This document shows positions 8,954 through 16,077 of a DNA stretch of 27,525 nucleotides, piece after piece. The translations under genes and the position numbers were made by a program. Position 1 is the stretch's first letter; every line of letters begins with the position of its first letter. The stretch covers positions 1 to 27,525 of the forward strand of contig JBBKVT010000169.1 of NCBI GenBank assembly GCA_037968535.1, read 5' to 3'. Source of the DNA: JAHEAO01 sp037968535. GTDB taxonomy: Bacteria; Pseudomonadota; Alphaproteobacteria; Rhodobacterales; Rhodobacteraceae. The notes beneath the pieces are model-generated. The model saw only the letters and a list, made by a program, of their open reading frames with translations. It searched no databases and was not told the origin of the DNA.

Positions 8954-9535
8954 CTACTGCAAGGCGGCCCGGCGCAGCCGGTCGTGGTCGGCCTGGGTGG
9001 CGGACCTAAGCGACACCGTTCGCCCCATCGGGTCCTTTAGTTCATAGCGGCCATTGAAGATTTTTTCTTCCCAGCCGTTTGAATAGATCAGTTGAAGATT
9101 TTGACCGACTTCCCGAAGGCGGGGTGCGGAGAGGCTCTTGCCTTTCCCCTCGGAACTGCTAACCGAACTCGCGCTTCCGCTGCCGCTGCTACTTCCGTTG
9201 CCATTACCACTACCGCTGCTACTACCGCTACCGCCGCCACTATCGCTGCCGCTGCCAGTCCCGCTATGGCCACCGCCACCGCTCCCGCTGTTACCTCCGC
9301 CACTGTTACTGTCACGGCCACCGCCGCTACCGCTGCTGCTTCCACTACCATCGCCGCCGCCGCTGTTATCGCCGCTGTCGCCGTCCCTGCCTGATCCGCT
9401 TTTCGCAAAAACAATCATGACTTTTGCGTGAACGCCGCTTTCGAAGTCGAAAGAAATTCCTACCGGACAGACGGCGAACATCAGTCCGACCGCTAGGCAT
9501 TTCAGAGAACCGTAAATGCTGCGAAACGACTCCAC
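8954..9535 (-). CDS. Gly/Ser-rich low-complexity protein, probably exported
   Basis: Function unknown. The frame opens to an ATG at 9607, but a GTG at 9535 has a better ribosome site (GAGG 5 bases upstream of the start codon) and places a signal-like hydrophobic stretch (LKCLAVGLMFAVCPVGI) near the N-terminus; I chose it (193 residues). About 100 residues follow that are almost only Gly and Ser with a few Asp, Asn, Arg and His. A compact C-terminal part of some 60 residues ends the protein (motifs NGWEEKIFNGRYEL, DPMGRTVSLR and ATQADHDRLR). That tail looks like a folded module and suggests a real gene rather than repeat noise. It is convergent with the response regulator, 2 bases apart. It could be a surface or periplasmic protein; the low-complexity part makes homology searches unreliable. 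Confidence 0.65.
   Translation of the reverse strand: MESFRSIYGSLKCLAVGLMFAVCPVGISFDFESGVHAKVMIVFAKSGSGRDGDSGDNSGGGDGSGSSSGSGGGRDSNSGGGNSGSGGGGHSGTGSGSDSGGGSGSSSGSGNGNGSSSGSGSASSVSSSEGKGKSLSAPRLREVGQNLQLIYSNGWEEKIFNGRYELKDPMGRTVSLRSATQADHDRLRRAALQ
9150..9400 (-). repeat. Trinucleotide-like low-complexity tract coding for Gly/Ser
   Basis: On the + strand this stretch is a degenerate run of CCG, GCT, ACC and ACT triplets; on the coding (-) strand these are mostly GGC, GGT, AGC and AGT. The units vary, so it is not an exact tandem repeat, but the pattern is strong enough to create open frames in several phases. Length may vary between strains by replication slippage (inference). Confidence 0.7.
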
Positions 9536-9665
9536 GAGATCCTCGGCTAAGTGTTCGGGTGCTGACTGACGCAAACGGAATTTAAAGTCGTTGCAGTTTA
9601 AATGCATCGGACGTTGGTCCGGCGTTCATTGCGTCGGTTCGGACGGTACCGTGCAGAAACCGAAT

Positions 9666-9690
9666 GTGCCCGCCTGAAAGAGGCGGGCAC
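9666..9690 (-). terminator. Perfect 10-bp stem hairpin behind the small exported protein gene
   Basis: GTGCCCGCCT (9666-9675), a 5-base loop, then AGGCGGGCAC (9681-9690): a perfect 10-bp GC-rich stem. It lies 18 bases beyond the stop of the leftward gene ending at 9709 and in front of the Gly/Ser-rich gene. A U-rich tail on the leftward transcript is weak, so it could be a terminator or a processing or attenuation structure between the two genes. Confidence 0.6.
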
Positions 9691-9708
9691 AAAATCCCAA
9701 GCGTTGGT

Positions 9709-10044
9709 TCAAATGCGGCATTCCGCATGCTCGCGGATATCGCCCGGATCATCACACCCGGATCCGCCCGGAATGCGTGGTTTACTGCGACCGGAACCGC
9801 TTTTGCCGCCCTTCTTTTGATCGTCCGTGCTGCGATGGCGCCCGCGACTGCGGTCGTCATCCCCGCCGCGACCGCGACCCCGGCGGGCAACGTCAAACGT
9901 ACCGCCGTCATCTGTTGCGACTTCACTGGATACGGACAGATCAATGCCCGGCAAAAGCGTGGCATCGACAGCTGCAGCGAACTGCGGTGCCGATATCCCT
10001 GCAATAACCAAGGTCGCGCTGCTAAGGAACTGTTTCAGTGTCAT
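9709..10044 (-). CDS. Small signal-peptide protein with a charged, Gly-rich C-terminal part
   Basis: Function unknown. Start ATG at 10044 has a strong ribosome site (AGGAG about 8 bases upstream). The 111-residue product begins with a clear Sec signal peptide (MTLKQFLSSATLVIAGI, Ala-rich cleavage region near residue 25). A middle part (LLPGIDLSVSSEVATDDG) is followed by a low-complexity stretch rich in Arg, Gly, Asp and Lys (RRGRGRGGDDDRSRGRHRS). Two Cys lie near the end (GCDDPGD and AECRI). It is likely periplasmic or secreted. It is co-directional with the Gly/Ser-rich gene but separated from it by a strong hairpin. The longer open frame reaching back to 10527 is just the untranslated leader. 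Proximity to the two-component genes suggests it may be a regulated target. Confidence 0.7.
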   Translation of the reverse strand: MTLKQFLSSATLVIAGISAPQFAAAVDATLLPGIDLSVSSEVATDDGGTFDVARRGRGRGGDDDRSRGRHRSTDDQKKGGKSGSGRSKPRIPGGSGCDDPGDIREHAECRI

Positions 10045-10136
10045 GGCTTTTCTCCTGTTGAGATTGCTAGTGAAAGGAAACTGCCATTCCTCTGCTCTAT
10101 GCGATATTGACCTTGGACCTGCGACATTCTGTTGAA

Positions 10137-10157
10137 GGTCTGAACGATTTTCAGACC
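10137..10157. promoter_or_regulatory. Inverted repeat upstream of the signal-peptide gene
   Basis: GGTCTGA (10137-10143) and TCAGACC (10151-10157) form a perfect 7-bp dyad with a 7-base spacer, 93 bases before the leftward start at 10044. Position and size fit an operator for a dimeric regulator, possibly the neighbouring NarL-type protein, though the sequence is not the known NarL heptamer. Confidence 0.4.
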
Positions 10158-10206
10158 AATGTCCGATTGGCACGCTCGTCCGGCCAATGAAACCCGTCAT
10201 GGCCTT

Positions 10207-10249
10207 TGAGACAGGTCGAGTTGTTTTGCCAAGGGAGACTTCTGTCTCA
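10207..10249. promoter_or_regulatory. Second inverted repeat in the same leader region
   Basis: TGAGACAG (10207-10214) and CTGTCTCA (10242-10249) are perfect 8-bp arms separated by 27 bases. The right arm also pairs locally as GAGAC-TTCT-GTCTC. It could be a paired binding site or an RNA hairpin; no function can be assigned. Confidence 0.35.
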
Positions 10250-11010
10250 TCGCAGTCCTTGAATGGATGCGAGATGAGATCGAAAACGGGGCCAAGTGGA
10301 TCGGCTGACAAACACCCAAAGGGATAAAGCACAAGGCGCGACGAAAGTTGTTGGCCGAAGAAAACATTCGGATTGCCTAGACTGCAGCGCGATGTACAAA
10401 TGGCCGCGATGCGAAAGCTGCACCGCAGCACCCATGCTAAGGTTCGATGTCGATTGGCTGACGGGATACGCGGCGGTAGCTGTCTGCGCTCATGCACTGG
10501 GGGCTGGTGGTTGGGTGATCCCAGCACAGCGGCCCGTCAATTCATTGGCTGGTGTCGAGATCGGGCCACGCCGGATATGGCATCCTCCATTCGGCTGTCT
10601 GTGGCGATTTTGATCTGGATGATTTCAGCAGCAGGGCGGGCGCCCGATGTCGAGGTCTGGCCCAGAGCTGAATGGCTGAGCCACATGGCACTGGCCGCGA
10701 TGGCGCTGGTCTGTCTGATCCTTTCGCTGACAGCTTTCCGTTCAACCAGTTTTTCTTAGGCGGATTCGTCTGTTTCGCTCGGCCATGCATGAGTCTGATA
10801 GATCGCCGACGCCAGAACGTCATGGTGCCAGACGAGTGTCTGCGCCGTCTGCCGCGTCGGCGTTTCGCGGGGCTGATGGCGCCAGCGCGCTGGTTGCGGC
10901 CTTAGTGCTTCGGTTGGCTCTGATTGCGCTGCACCCGCTGCTGATTGGCGTGCCTGCTATCTGGCAAACGATGTTCCTCATTCGGCCTTGCCGAACGTCC
11001 TTCTCTTGAA
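10250..11010. other. About 0.76 kb without a convincing gene; short hydrophobic open frames
   Basis: Two short + strand frames encode membrane-like segments: 10577-10759 (60 residues; contains VAILIWMISAAG and HMALAAMALVCLILSL) and 10785-11009 (74 residues; contains LVAALVLRLALIALHPLLIG). Neither has a good ribosome site or a recognised family, and they are in different frames. They may be small membrane proteins or fragments of a decayed membrane-protein gene. I see no transposase, RNA gene or long repeat here. Confidence 0.3.
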
Positions 11011-11066
11011 CTCGATCCGTCCCTGCACTAATTAGTTAGTAGTCACTCATTATACGGCCTATTCAC
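11011..11066 (+). promoter_or_regulatory. AT-rich promoter/operator candidate before the tetR-type gene
   Basis: The 56 bases before the regulator start contain an AT-rich block, TTAGTTAGTAGTCACTCATT (11032-11051), that stands out from the GC-rich surroundings and contains an imperfect dyad (GTTAGTAGTCAC). TetR-family repressors commonly bind such sites just upstream of their own gene. The dyad is imperfect, so this is a weak call. Confidence 0.3.
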
Positions 11067-11681
11067 ATGTCCCGAAAATCCGCCAAGAATCGCAAGGCAG
11101 AGATCGCCACCACCACCTTGCGGTTGGCCGATGAACTGGGGCCGGACCGCCTGACGACGCAGGCAGTCGCCGATGCCGTGGGACTGACGCAGCCCGCAAT
11201 TTTTCGGCATTTCCCGACCAAACAGGCGCTTTGGCAGGCTGTCGCCGACACAATCACCGAAACGATGACGGCGGCATGGGAGGTGGCGCTGGCCGAAAAT
11301 ACCCAGCCCGAGCAGCGGTTGGTCGCGCTCGTTCTCGCGCAGCTTCGCCAGATCGAAGCCAATCCCGCAATCCCCGCCATCCTGCATTCGCGCGAATTGC
11401 AGATCGAGAACGCCGAACTGCGCGAAAGCATTCGGACTCTGATGATGCGCTTTCAGGGCCTGTTGCTGGCAGAACTGACACGCGCCCGCGATGCGGGTCT
11501 GTTCCGCCCTGATCTTGCGCCGGAAGACGGCGCTGTTCTGCTCATCTCGCTGGTCCAGGGGATGGCGATCCGCTGGTCGCTGGGGAATCGCGCCTTCGCG
11601 CTTGCGACCGAGGGGGCGCGTCTGCTTGACGCTCAGTTGCAGTTGTTCCGTGTCTTGCCGGGATGGGAGGACAGAACATGA
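11067..11681 (+). CDS. TetR/AcrR-family transcriptional regulator
   Basis: Probable local repressor of the export operon behind it. The 204-residue product has an N-terminal TetR helix-turn-helix at about residues 10-57 (LTTQAVADAVGLTQPAIFRH then FPTKQALWQAV), followed by an all-helical ligand-binding domain of normal length. The stop overlaps the start of the HlyD-type gene (ATGA), placing regulator and transporter in one transcript. Autoregulation is likely from this arrangement and from the AT-rich block upstream. The inducer cannot be predicted. Confidence 0.9.
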   Translation: MSRKSAKNRKAEIATTTLRLADELGPDRLTTQAVADAVGLTQPAIFRHFPTKQALWQAVADTITETMTAAWEVALAENTQPEQRLVALVLAQLRQIEANPAIPAILHSRELQIENAELRESIRTLMMRFQGLLLAELTRARDAGLFRPDLAPEDGAVLLISLVQGMAIRWSLGNRAFALATEGARLLDAQLQLFRVLPGWEDRT

Positions 11682-12841
11682 CGCGCCGGACGCGCCGCAG
11701 CTTACTTGCATTTGCCGCTGCCGTATTGATCGGCGTCGGAGGCTGGTTCTTTCTGACAGAGCGTCCGCTCGGTGTGCCCGTGGCCACGGCGCAAAAGGAC
11801 GTCGCGGTTCGGGTATACGGTCTTGGCACGGTCGAGGCGCGGATCGTGTCGAACATCGGCTTCGAAGTCGGTGCCGCGCTGATCAATCTCACGGTGGACA
11901 GTGGCGACGCGGTAGTCGAGGGTCAGGTTCTGGCCCGCCTTCACGCCGCCGAACAAGAGGCGCGCGTGGCGCGGGCCGAGGCGGCCGTCGAGGCAGCGCG
12001 GGCAAACCACGGCAAGGCGGACGCCAACGTCGCGCGCGCGCATGCGGTGCTTGCACAGCGCGAGGCGGCCAACGCACGCCAGCAGGCGCTTGTCCAGCGC
12101 AGCGCAATCTCGGCCCAGACCAGCGAAGAGGCGCAGCGCGATGTGGATGTCGCTGCCGCTGACCTCGCCGTGGCCCAGAGCGAGGTGAAGGTCGCGCAGG
12201 CCCAGATTTCGGATGCGGATGCCGCACTGCGCTATGAAGCGACACTGCTTGATCATCACGACCTGCGGGCGCCGTTCGACGCGATCGTGGTCGAGCGTCA
12301 TGTCGAGGCAGGCACTGTGGTGCGCGCGGGAGAGCCGATCTTCACGCTGATGGATCCGCGCACGGTCTGGACACTTGCCTATATCGACGAAGCGCGGGCC
12401 GGCGCCATCAGTGTGGGTCAGAGAGCAGAGGTAAGGCTGCGCTCGCTTCCGCACGAGGTTTTCGGCGGCAAGGTGGCGCGGATCGGCATCGAAAGCGATC
12501 GGGTGAATGAGGAACGGCGCGTCTGGATCGCCTGTGATCGCTGTCCGGCGCAGGTTTATCTGGGGGAACAGGCAGAGGTCAGGATCACCGTTGCGACCCT
12601 GCCCGAGGCGCTGCTTGTCCCCGAAAACGCAGTCAGCGGCTTTGACGGTCATCAGGGCCGGGTTTGGATTGTGACAGATGGACGGCTGACCGAAGTGCCG
12701 GTCGTCTTCGGCCACCGGACCGAGGATGCGCGGCTGGAGATCGTCAGCGGCCTGCCCGAGGGAGGGCAGGTCGTCTCTGCTCCGGTCAAGGGTCTGTCCG
12801 AAGGCCGCATGGCACGGGTCATCATGGGGGACGCACCATGA
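11678..12841 (+). CDS. HlyD/RND-type periplasmic adaptor (membrane fusion protein)
   Basis: Links an inner-membrane ABC exporter to the periplasm or an outer-membrane channel. I start at ATG 11678, which follows GGGAGG and overlaps the regulator stop; an upstream in-frame ATG at 11663 lies on the ribosome site. The 387-residue protein has an N-terminal membrane anchor (about 7-25, SLLAFAAAVLIGVGGWFFL), a lipoyl/barrel-sandwich segment, a long Ala/Glu/Gln-rich coiled-coil hairpin (about 90-185), the second half of the barrel (DLRAPFDAIVVERHVEAGTV) and a beta-barrel region. The stop overlaps the permease start (ATGA). With the next two genes it forms a DevBCA/MacAB-like tripartite exporter; no outer-membrane protein is encoded here. 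Confidence 0.9.
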   Translation: MTRRTRRSLLAFAAAVLIGVGGWFFLTERPLGVPVATAQKDVAVRVYGLGTVEARIVSNIGFEVGAALINLTVDSGDAVVEGQVLARLHAAEQEARVARAEAAVEAARANHGKADANVARAHAVLAQREAANARQQALVQRSAISAQTSEEAQRDVDVAAADLAVAQSEVKVAQAQISDADAALRYEATLLDHHDLRAPFDAIVVERHVEAGTVVRAGEPIFTLMDPRTVWTLAYIDEARAGAISVGQRAEVRLRSLPHEVFGGKVARIGIESDRVNEERRVWIACDRCPAQVYLGEQAEVRITVATLPEALLVPENAVSGFDGHQGRVWIVTDGRLTEVPVVFGHRTEDARLEIVSGLPEGGQVVSAPVKGLSEGRMARVIMGDAP

Positions 12842-13974
12842 ACCTTGCCTACCGGGACGTGCGGCACAACCTGTTCCGCTTCGTGCTGACCTCTCTGGGC
12901 CTCAGCTTGCTGATGGCCGTCGTTCTGGCGATGATCGGCATTTACAACGGTCTGGTGGCCGATGCGTTGAACATCGTGAAGGCACCGCAGGTGGATCTTT
13001 GGGTCGTGGAATCCGGCACACAGGGACCATTCGCCGAAGCTTCGAAAATCCCCGGCGACACCCGCGACGCCGTGGCCCGCCTGCACGGCGTGGCCGAGGC
13101 GGGCAGCATCACCTATCAGACAGTCGAGGCCAGCCATGCCGGAACGACCCTGCGCCTTTACGTCATCGGCTTCGAGCCTGGTCATCCGGGTGGGCCGCTG
13201 ACAATCGTCGAAGGGCGCGACATCACCCAAAGCCATTTCGAGCTGGTGGCCGATCGCAAGTCCGGGCTGGTGGCTGGTGACCGGATCCGTCTTGGTCGCG
13301 ACAGCTTTGCCGTTGTCGGTCTGGTCGAGGACACGATGAATTCCGCTGGCGATCCGGCTGTCTTCATCACGCTGGCGGATGCGCAGACCCTGCAATCGCA
13401 ACTGGCCCCGTCGGCCCAGCGTGTCCAGGCTGCGCGCGGCGCAGGCCTGCTGGAAAGCGCCGATACCGTCGCCGCGGTGATCGCGCGGCTGGAGCCCGCG
13501 GCTGACGCGCAGGTCGTGGCGCAGAACTTGCGGCATTGGAAACATCTCGGGGCGCTGACACAAGCCGACCAAGAGGCGATCCTTCTGGGGTCGGTCGTGG
13601 ATCGCGCCAAGCGGCAGATCGGCCTGTTCCTTGGCATCCTTCTGACAGTCTCGGCGGTGGTGATCGCGCTGATAATTTACACGATGACGATGGAAAAGCT
13701 GAAGCAGATCGCCACGCTGAAGCTGATCGGCGCGCCGGACCGCACCATCGTCGCGCTGATCGTGCAGCAATCGCTGGCGCTCGGAGCCGTCGGATGGAGC
13801 TTCGGCCTGATCCTGATCCTGCTCATAAAGGACTACTTCCCGCGCCGCGTGGTGCTGGAGCCTGTCAACGCGGCCGCTCTGGCCGGGATTATCCTCGTGG
13901 TCTGCATCCTGGCCAGCGGGCTTGGCGTTCGTGCCGCGCTCAAGGTCGATCCGGCCACGGCGATTGGAGGGTGA
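12838..13974 (+). CDS. ABC transporter permease, FtsX/MacB (DevC-like) family
   Basis: Inner-membrane subunit of the exporter. Start ATG 12838 overlaps the adaptor stop by 4 bases; an earlier in-frame ATG at 12664 is inside the adaptor gene and was rejected. The 378 residues show the MacB/FtsX pattern: one N-terminal helix (about 17-40), a large periplasmic domain, then three C-terminal helices (about 262-284, 305-330 and 340-362). The segment MEKLKQIATLKLIGA between helices 2 and 3 is the conserved FtsX coupling region. The size fits DevC rather than the longer MacB, where ATPase and permease are fused. The substrate is unknown; relatives export lipids, glycolipids, peptides or drugs. Confidence 0.88.
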   Translation: MNLAYRDVRHNLFRFVLTSLGLSLLMAVVLAMIGIYNGLVADALNIVKAPQVDLWVVESGTQGPFAEASKIPGDTRDAVARLHGVAEAGSITYQTVEASHAGTTLRLYVIGFEPGHPGGPLTIVEGRDITQSHFELVADRKSGLVAGDRIRLGRDSFAVVGLVEDTMNSAGDPAVFITLADAQTLQSQLAPSAQRVQAARGAGLLESADTVAAVIARLEPAADAQVVAQNLRHWKHLGALTQADQEAILLGSVVDRAKRQIGLFLGILLTVSAVVIALIIYTMTMEKLKQIATLKLIGAPDRTIVALIVQQSLALGAVGWSFGLILILLIKDYFPRRVVLEPVNAAALAGIILVVCILASGLGVRAALKVDPATAIGG

Positions 13975-13978
13975 AGCC

Positions 13979-14686
13979 ATGACAGACGCCATGACCGACG
14001 CCCGACATCCGTTGGTGCAGGTTGCGGGTGTATCGAAGCACTTCGGCGAGGGTGAGACGCGTGTTGATGCGCTGCGCAACATTGATCTGACCGTCCACCG
14101 CGGCGAGGTGGTGGCGCTGCTTGGTCCGTCGGGGTCGGGCAAGACCACACTGCTTAACGTTATCGGCTGTATCATTGCTCCGACCGAAGGTCGGCTGACG
14201 CTGGACGACGAACTTGTTTACGACAACCGCTGGCTAAGGCGCGATCTGCGTCGGCTTCGGCTCGACAAGATCGGTTTCATCTTTCAATTCCACAACCTGC
14301 TGCCCTTCCTAAATGCCCGCGACAACGTGGCACTGGTGCTGACACTGGCCGGCACGCCAGCGGCCGAAGCGCAGGCGCGCGCCGTCGAGCTGCTCGACTA
14401 CCTTGAGGTCGGCCACCGCAAGGACGCCATGACGGCGCTTCTGTCGGGCGGTGAAGCGCAGCGGGTGGCGATCGCCCGCGCGCTGGCCAACAGTCCGCGC
14501 ATCATTCTGGCCGACGAGCCAACCGCCGCGCTCGACAGCAAGCGGGCCGGGATCGTAATGGACCTGATGCGCAAGCTGGCCGCCGAACAGGACGCTTGCA
14601 TCATCGCCGTCACCCACGACGAGAAGATCTATGACCGGTTCGACAAGCTGTTTCATCTGCGTGATGGCGTTCTGGAAAACGACTAA
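13979..14686 (+). CDS. ABC transporter ATP-binding protein (LolD/MacB/DevA type)
   Basis: ATPase of the exporter. I start at ATG 13979, which follows GGAGGG and lies 4 bases after the permease stop; a second ATG at 13991 is possible. The 235 residues contain Walker A GPSGSGKTT (about 47-55), a Q-loop (FIFQFHNLLPF), the signature LSGGEAQRVAIARAL, Walker B with catalytic Glu (IILADEPTAALDS) and the switch His (AVTHDEKIYDRFD). All catalytic elements are present, so the exporter should be active. The family assignment rests on the neighbouring FtsX permease and adaptor. Confidence 0.92.
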   Translation: MTDAMTDARHPLVQVAGVSKHFGEGETRVDALRNIDLTVHRGEVVALLGPSGSGKTTLLNVIGCIIAPTEGRLTLDDELVYDNRWLRRDLRRLRLDKIGFIFQFHNLLPFLNARDNVALVLTLAGTPAAEAQARAVELLDYLEVGHRKDAMTALLSGGEAQRVAIARALANSPRIILADEPTAALDSKRAGIVMDLMRKLAAEQDACIIAVTHDEKIYDRFDKLFHLRDGVLEND

Positions 14687-14696
14687 GGAGTAGTCC

Positions 14697-15089
14697 ATGA
14701 AGACGTGTTCATCGAAGAACTGGCCAATGAGCGTCGTGGCAGGCATCGCGGTGGTGTTTGGCGCCCTGACGATTGTGTCGGGCGGACGGGTGCTATTCGG
14801 CGGCGCCGCAGAACAGGCAGCCGCCGGAGATGCCGTTCCCTTCGTTCTGTGGTTCAATTTTCTGTCCGGCTTCGCCTATGTCCTCGCCGGCGTCGGGATC
14901 GCCCTGGGCCGACGTTGGGCGGCCACGCTGGCAATCGCTCTTGCGGTCGCCATCGCCGCCGTCTTCGCGCTTTTTGGCCTGCATGTCCTTCGGGGCGGGG
15001 CGTTCGAGATGCGAACGGTCGGCGCCATGGTTCTGCGACTCGGGGTCTGGACCGCGATTGCGGTCTGGGCGCGAAAGGCATTGGTCTGA
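14697..15089 (+). CDS. Small integral membrane protein of unknown function
   Basis: A 130-residue hydrophobic protein with four predicted helices (about 10-30, 45-68, 72-95 and 108-128) and almost no soluble part. ATG 14697 has a ribosome site (AAGGAG, 7 bases before). It follows the ABC ATPase by 10 bases and is probably the last gene of the tetR-exporter operon. I do not recognise the family; the spacing suggests an accessory role in the export system. It is convergent with narR, with 37 bases between the stops. Confidence 0.75.
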   Translation: MKTCSSKNWPMSVVAGIAVVFGALTIVSGGRVLFGGAAEQAAAGDAVPFVLWFNFLSGFAYVLAGVGIALGRRWAATLAIALAVAIAAVFALFGLHVLRGGAFEMRTVGAMVLRLGVWTAIAVWARKALV

Positions 15090-15126
15090 CGGCGGCCAAC
15101 CGAAATATCGAGACCTGAGAACTTCC

Positions 15127-15825
15127 TCAGTGCGCAGGATCGTCGATCAGCGGCGTTGGTTTGGCCAGGTCCAAGAGATCCTTGGGATTCGTGATCGTAA
15201 CCCGCGCACCATCGACGGTGACCCCGTAGGGCTGCAGCGCCTTTATCGCGCGCGACAGATTTTCGGGCGTCATACCCAGATACGAAGCAAGACGGCGCTT
15301 TTCGATATCAAGCTCGAATGAACTTGCGCCACCTGCACCGATCTGCTTGCGGACAAGGTAATTGGCAAGTCGCTCGATCGACGTTCTCAGCTTGAGATTC
15401 TTGGTGTTCTTGATGACCGACCGGTAGCATTGCGCGAGTTCAGCGACGATCGCATGGGCAAACCCGCTGTCCTTCTGGAACACACTGCGAACGTCTTCCG
15501 AAGGTAGCAGGACCAGGCGGGACTTCTCGAGCGTGCGCGCCGACATCAGATACGGCGCATCCCTGATCGTCGCCGCAAGGATGAAGGTGCCCAGCGATTT
15601 CACGGTTGCCATAGTGGTGTCGCGCCCGTTCCACGAAGCAAACATCTCGACCGTGCCCTCGATCACGATATGAAGGAAATCACTCGGCTCTCCTTCGGTG
15701 ATCAATTCGATCCGCGGCGGGAAGTTCTGTACGTACGCTCCCCGCATCAACACGTCTAAATTCCCATCCTCCACGTCGCGAAACAGCGGCAAGGATTGGA
15801 TTTCCGGGATGTCGGACAATTTCAA
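15127..15825 (-). CDS. narR: CRP/FNR-family regulator, NarR-type (no iron-sulfur cluster)
   Basis: Likely activates narK-narGHJI in response to nitrate or nitrite, as NarR does in Paracoccus. It has a cyclic-nucleotide-like sensor domain (IELITEGEPSDFLHIVIEGT), a dimer helix and a C-terminal helix-turn-helix (KRRLASYLGMTPENLSRAIK). The E..SR pattern in the recognition helix is the one FNR uses to read TTGAT sites. The protein has only one Cys, so the N-terminal FNR cluster is absent and it does not sense oxygen directly. The frame opens to a TTG at 15861, but that codon is inside an FNR palindrome. I prefer the TTG at 15825, preceded by AGGA (232 residues); no ATG is well placed. The name NarR rests on the divergent position next to a fused narK plus family features. 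Confidence 0.78.
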   Translation of the reverse strand: MKLSDIPEIQSLPLFRDVEDGNLDVLMRGAYVQNFPPRIELITEGEPSDFLHIVIEGTVEMFASWNGRDTTMATVKSLGTFILAATIRDAPYLMSARTLEKSRLVLLPSEDVRSVFQKDSGFAHAIVAELAQCYRSVIKNTKNLKLRTSIERLANYLVRKQIGAGGASSFELDIEKRRLASYLGMTPENLSRAIKALQPYGVTVDGARVTITNPKDLLDLAKPTPLIDDPAH

Positions 15826-15847
15826 GAGATTCGTTCCTGATTGCTGC

Positions 15848-15861
15848 TTGATATTTATCAA
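15848..15861. promoter_or_regulatory. Perfect FNR-type box near the narR start
   Basis: TTGATATTTATCAA matches the FNR/NNR consensus TTGAT-N4-ATCAA exactly. Its centre is about 30 bases before the preferred narR start codon, too close for class II activation of narR. It may repress narR (autoregulation) or act from upstream on narK. Confidence 0.8.
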
Positions 15862-15983
15862 ACCTTAGAGTGGCCGCTGTCAAGATGCCGAGGTCTGTTC
15901 CGCAATTGGGCGACAGACATCCGCCAGAGGTTAACAAGACATTTGATTTCAAGCACTTATTTCATCCTGTTGAGGCCGTCGAC

Positions 15984-15997
15984 TTGATCCAGATCAT
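15984..15997. promoter_or_regulatory. FNR-type box before narK (one mismatch)
   Basis: TTGATCCAGATCAT matches TTGAT-N4-ATCAA except for the last base. Its centre is 87 bases before the narK ATG. A start site 41.5 bases downstream would fall near 16032, with CAGATT at 16020-16025 as a weak -10, which fits a class II activated promoter. NarR, an FNR protein or both could bind. Confidence 0.7.
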
Positions 15998-16077
15998 GCA
16001 TTTGCGCGGACCGGGAATCCAGATTTGGCCGCAAGCCATTCGTGGCATTCAAAGGACGTACTTCCGGAGGGTCAGTC

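Noticed and set aside
9092..9431. Pro/Leu- or Ala/Thr-rich + strand proteins over the low-complexity tract
   Set aside because: They are by-products of the triplet repeat, with no signal-like start or conserved tail; the - strand frame has both.
15115..15130. CTGAG-N6-CTCAG as a bidirectional terminator between the small membrane protein gene and narR
   Set aside because: Only a 5-bp stem, no U tract on either side, and it overlaps the narR stop codon.
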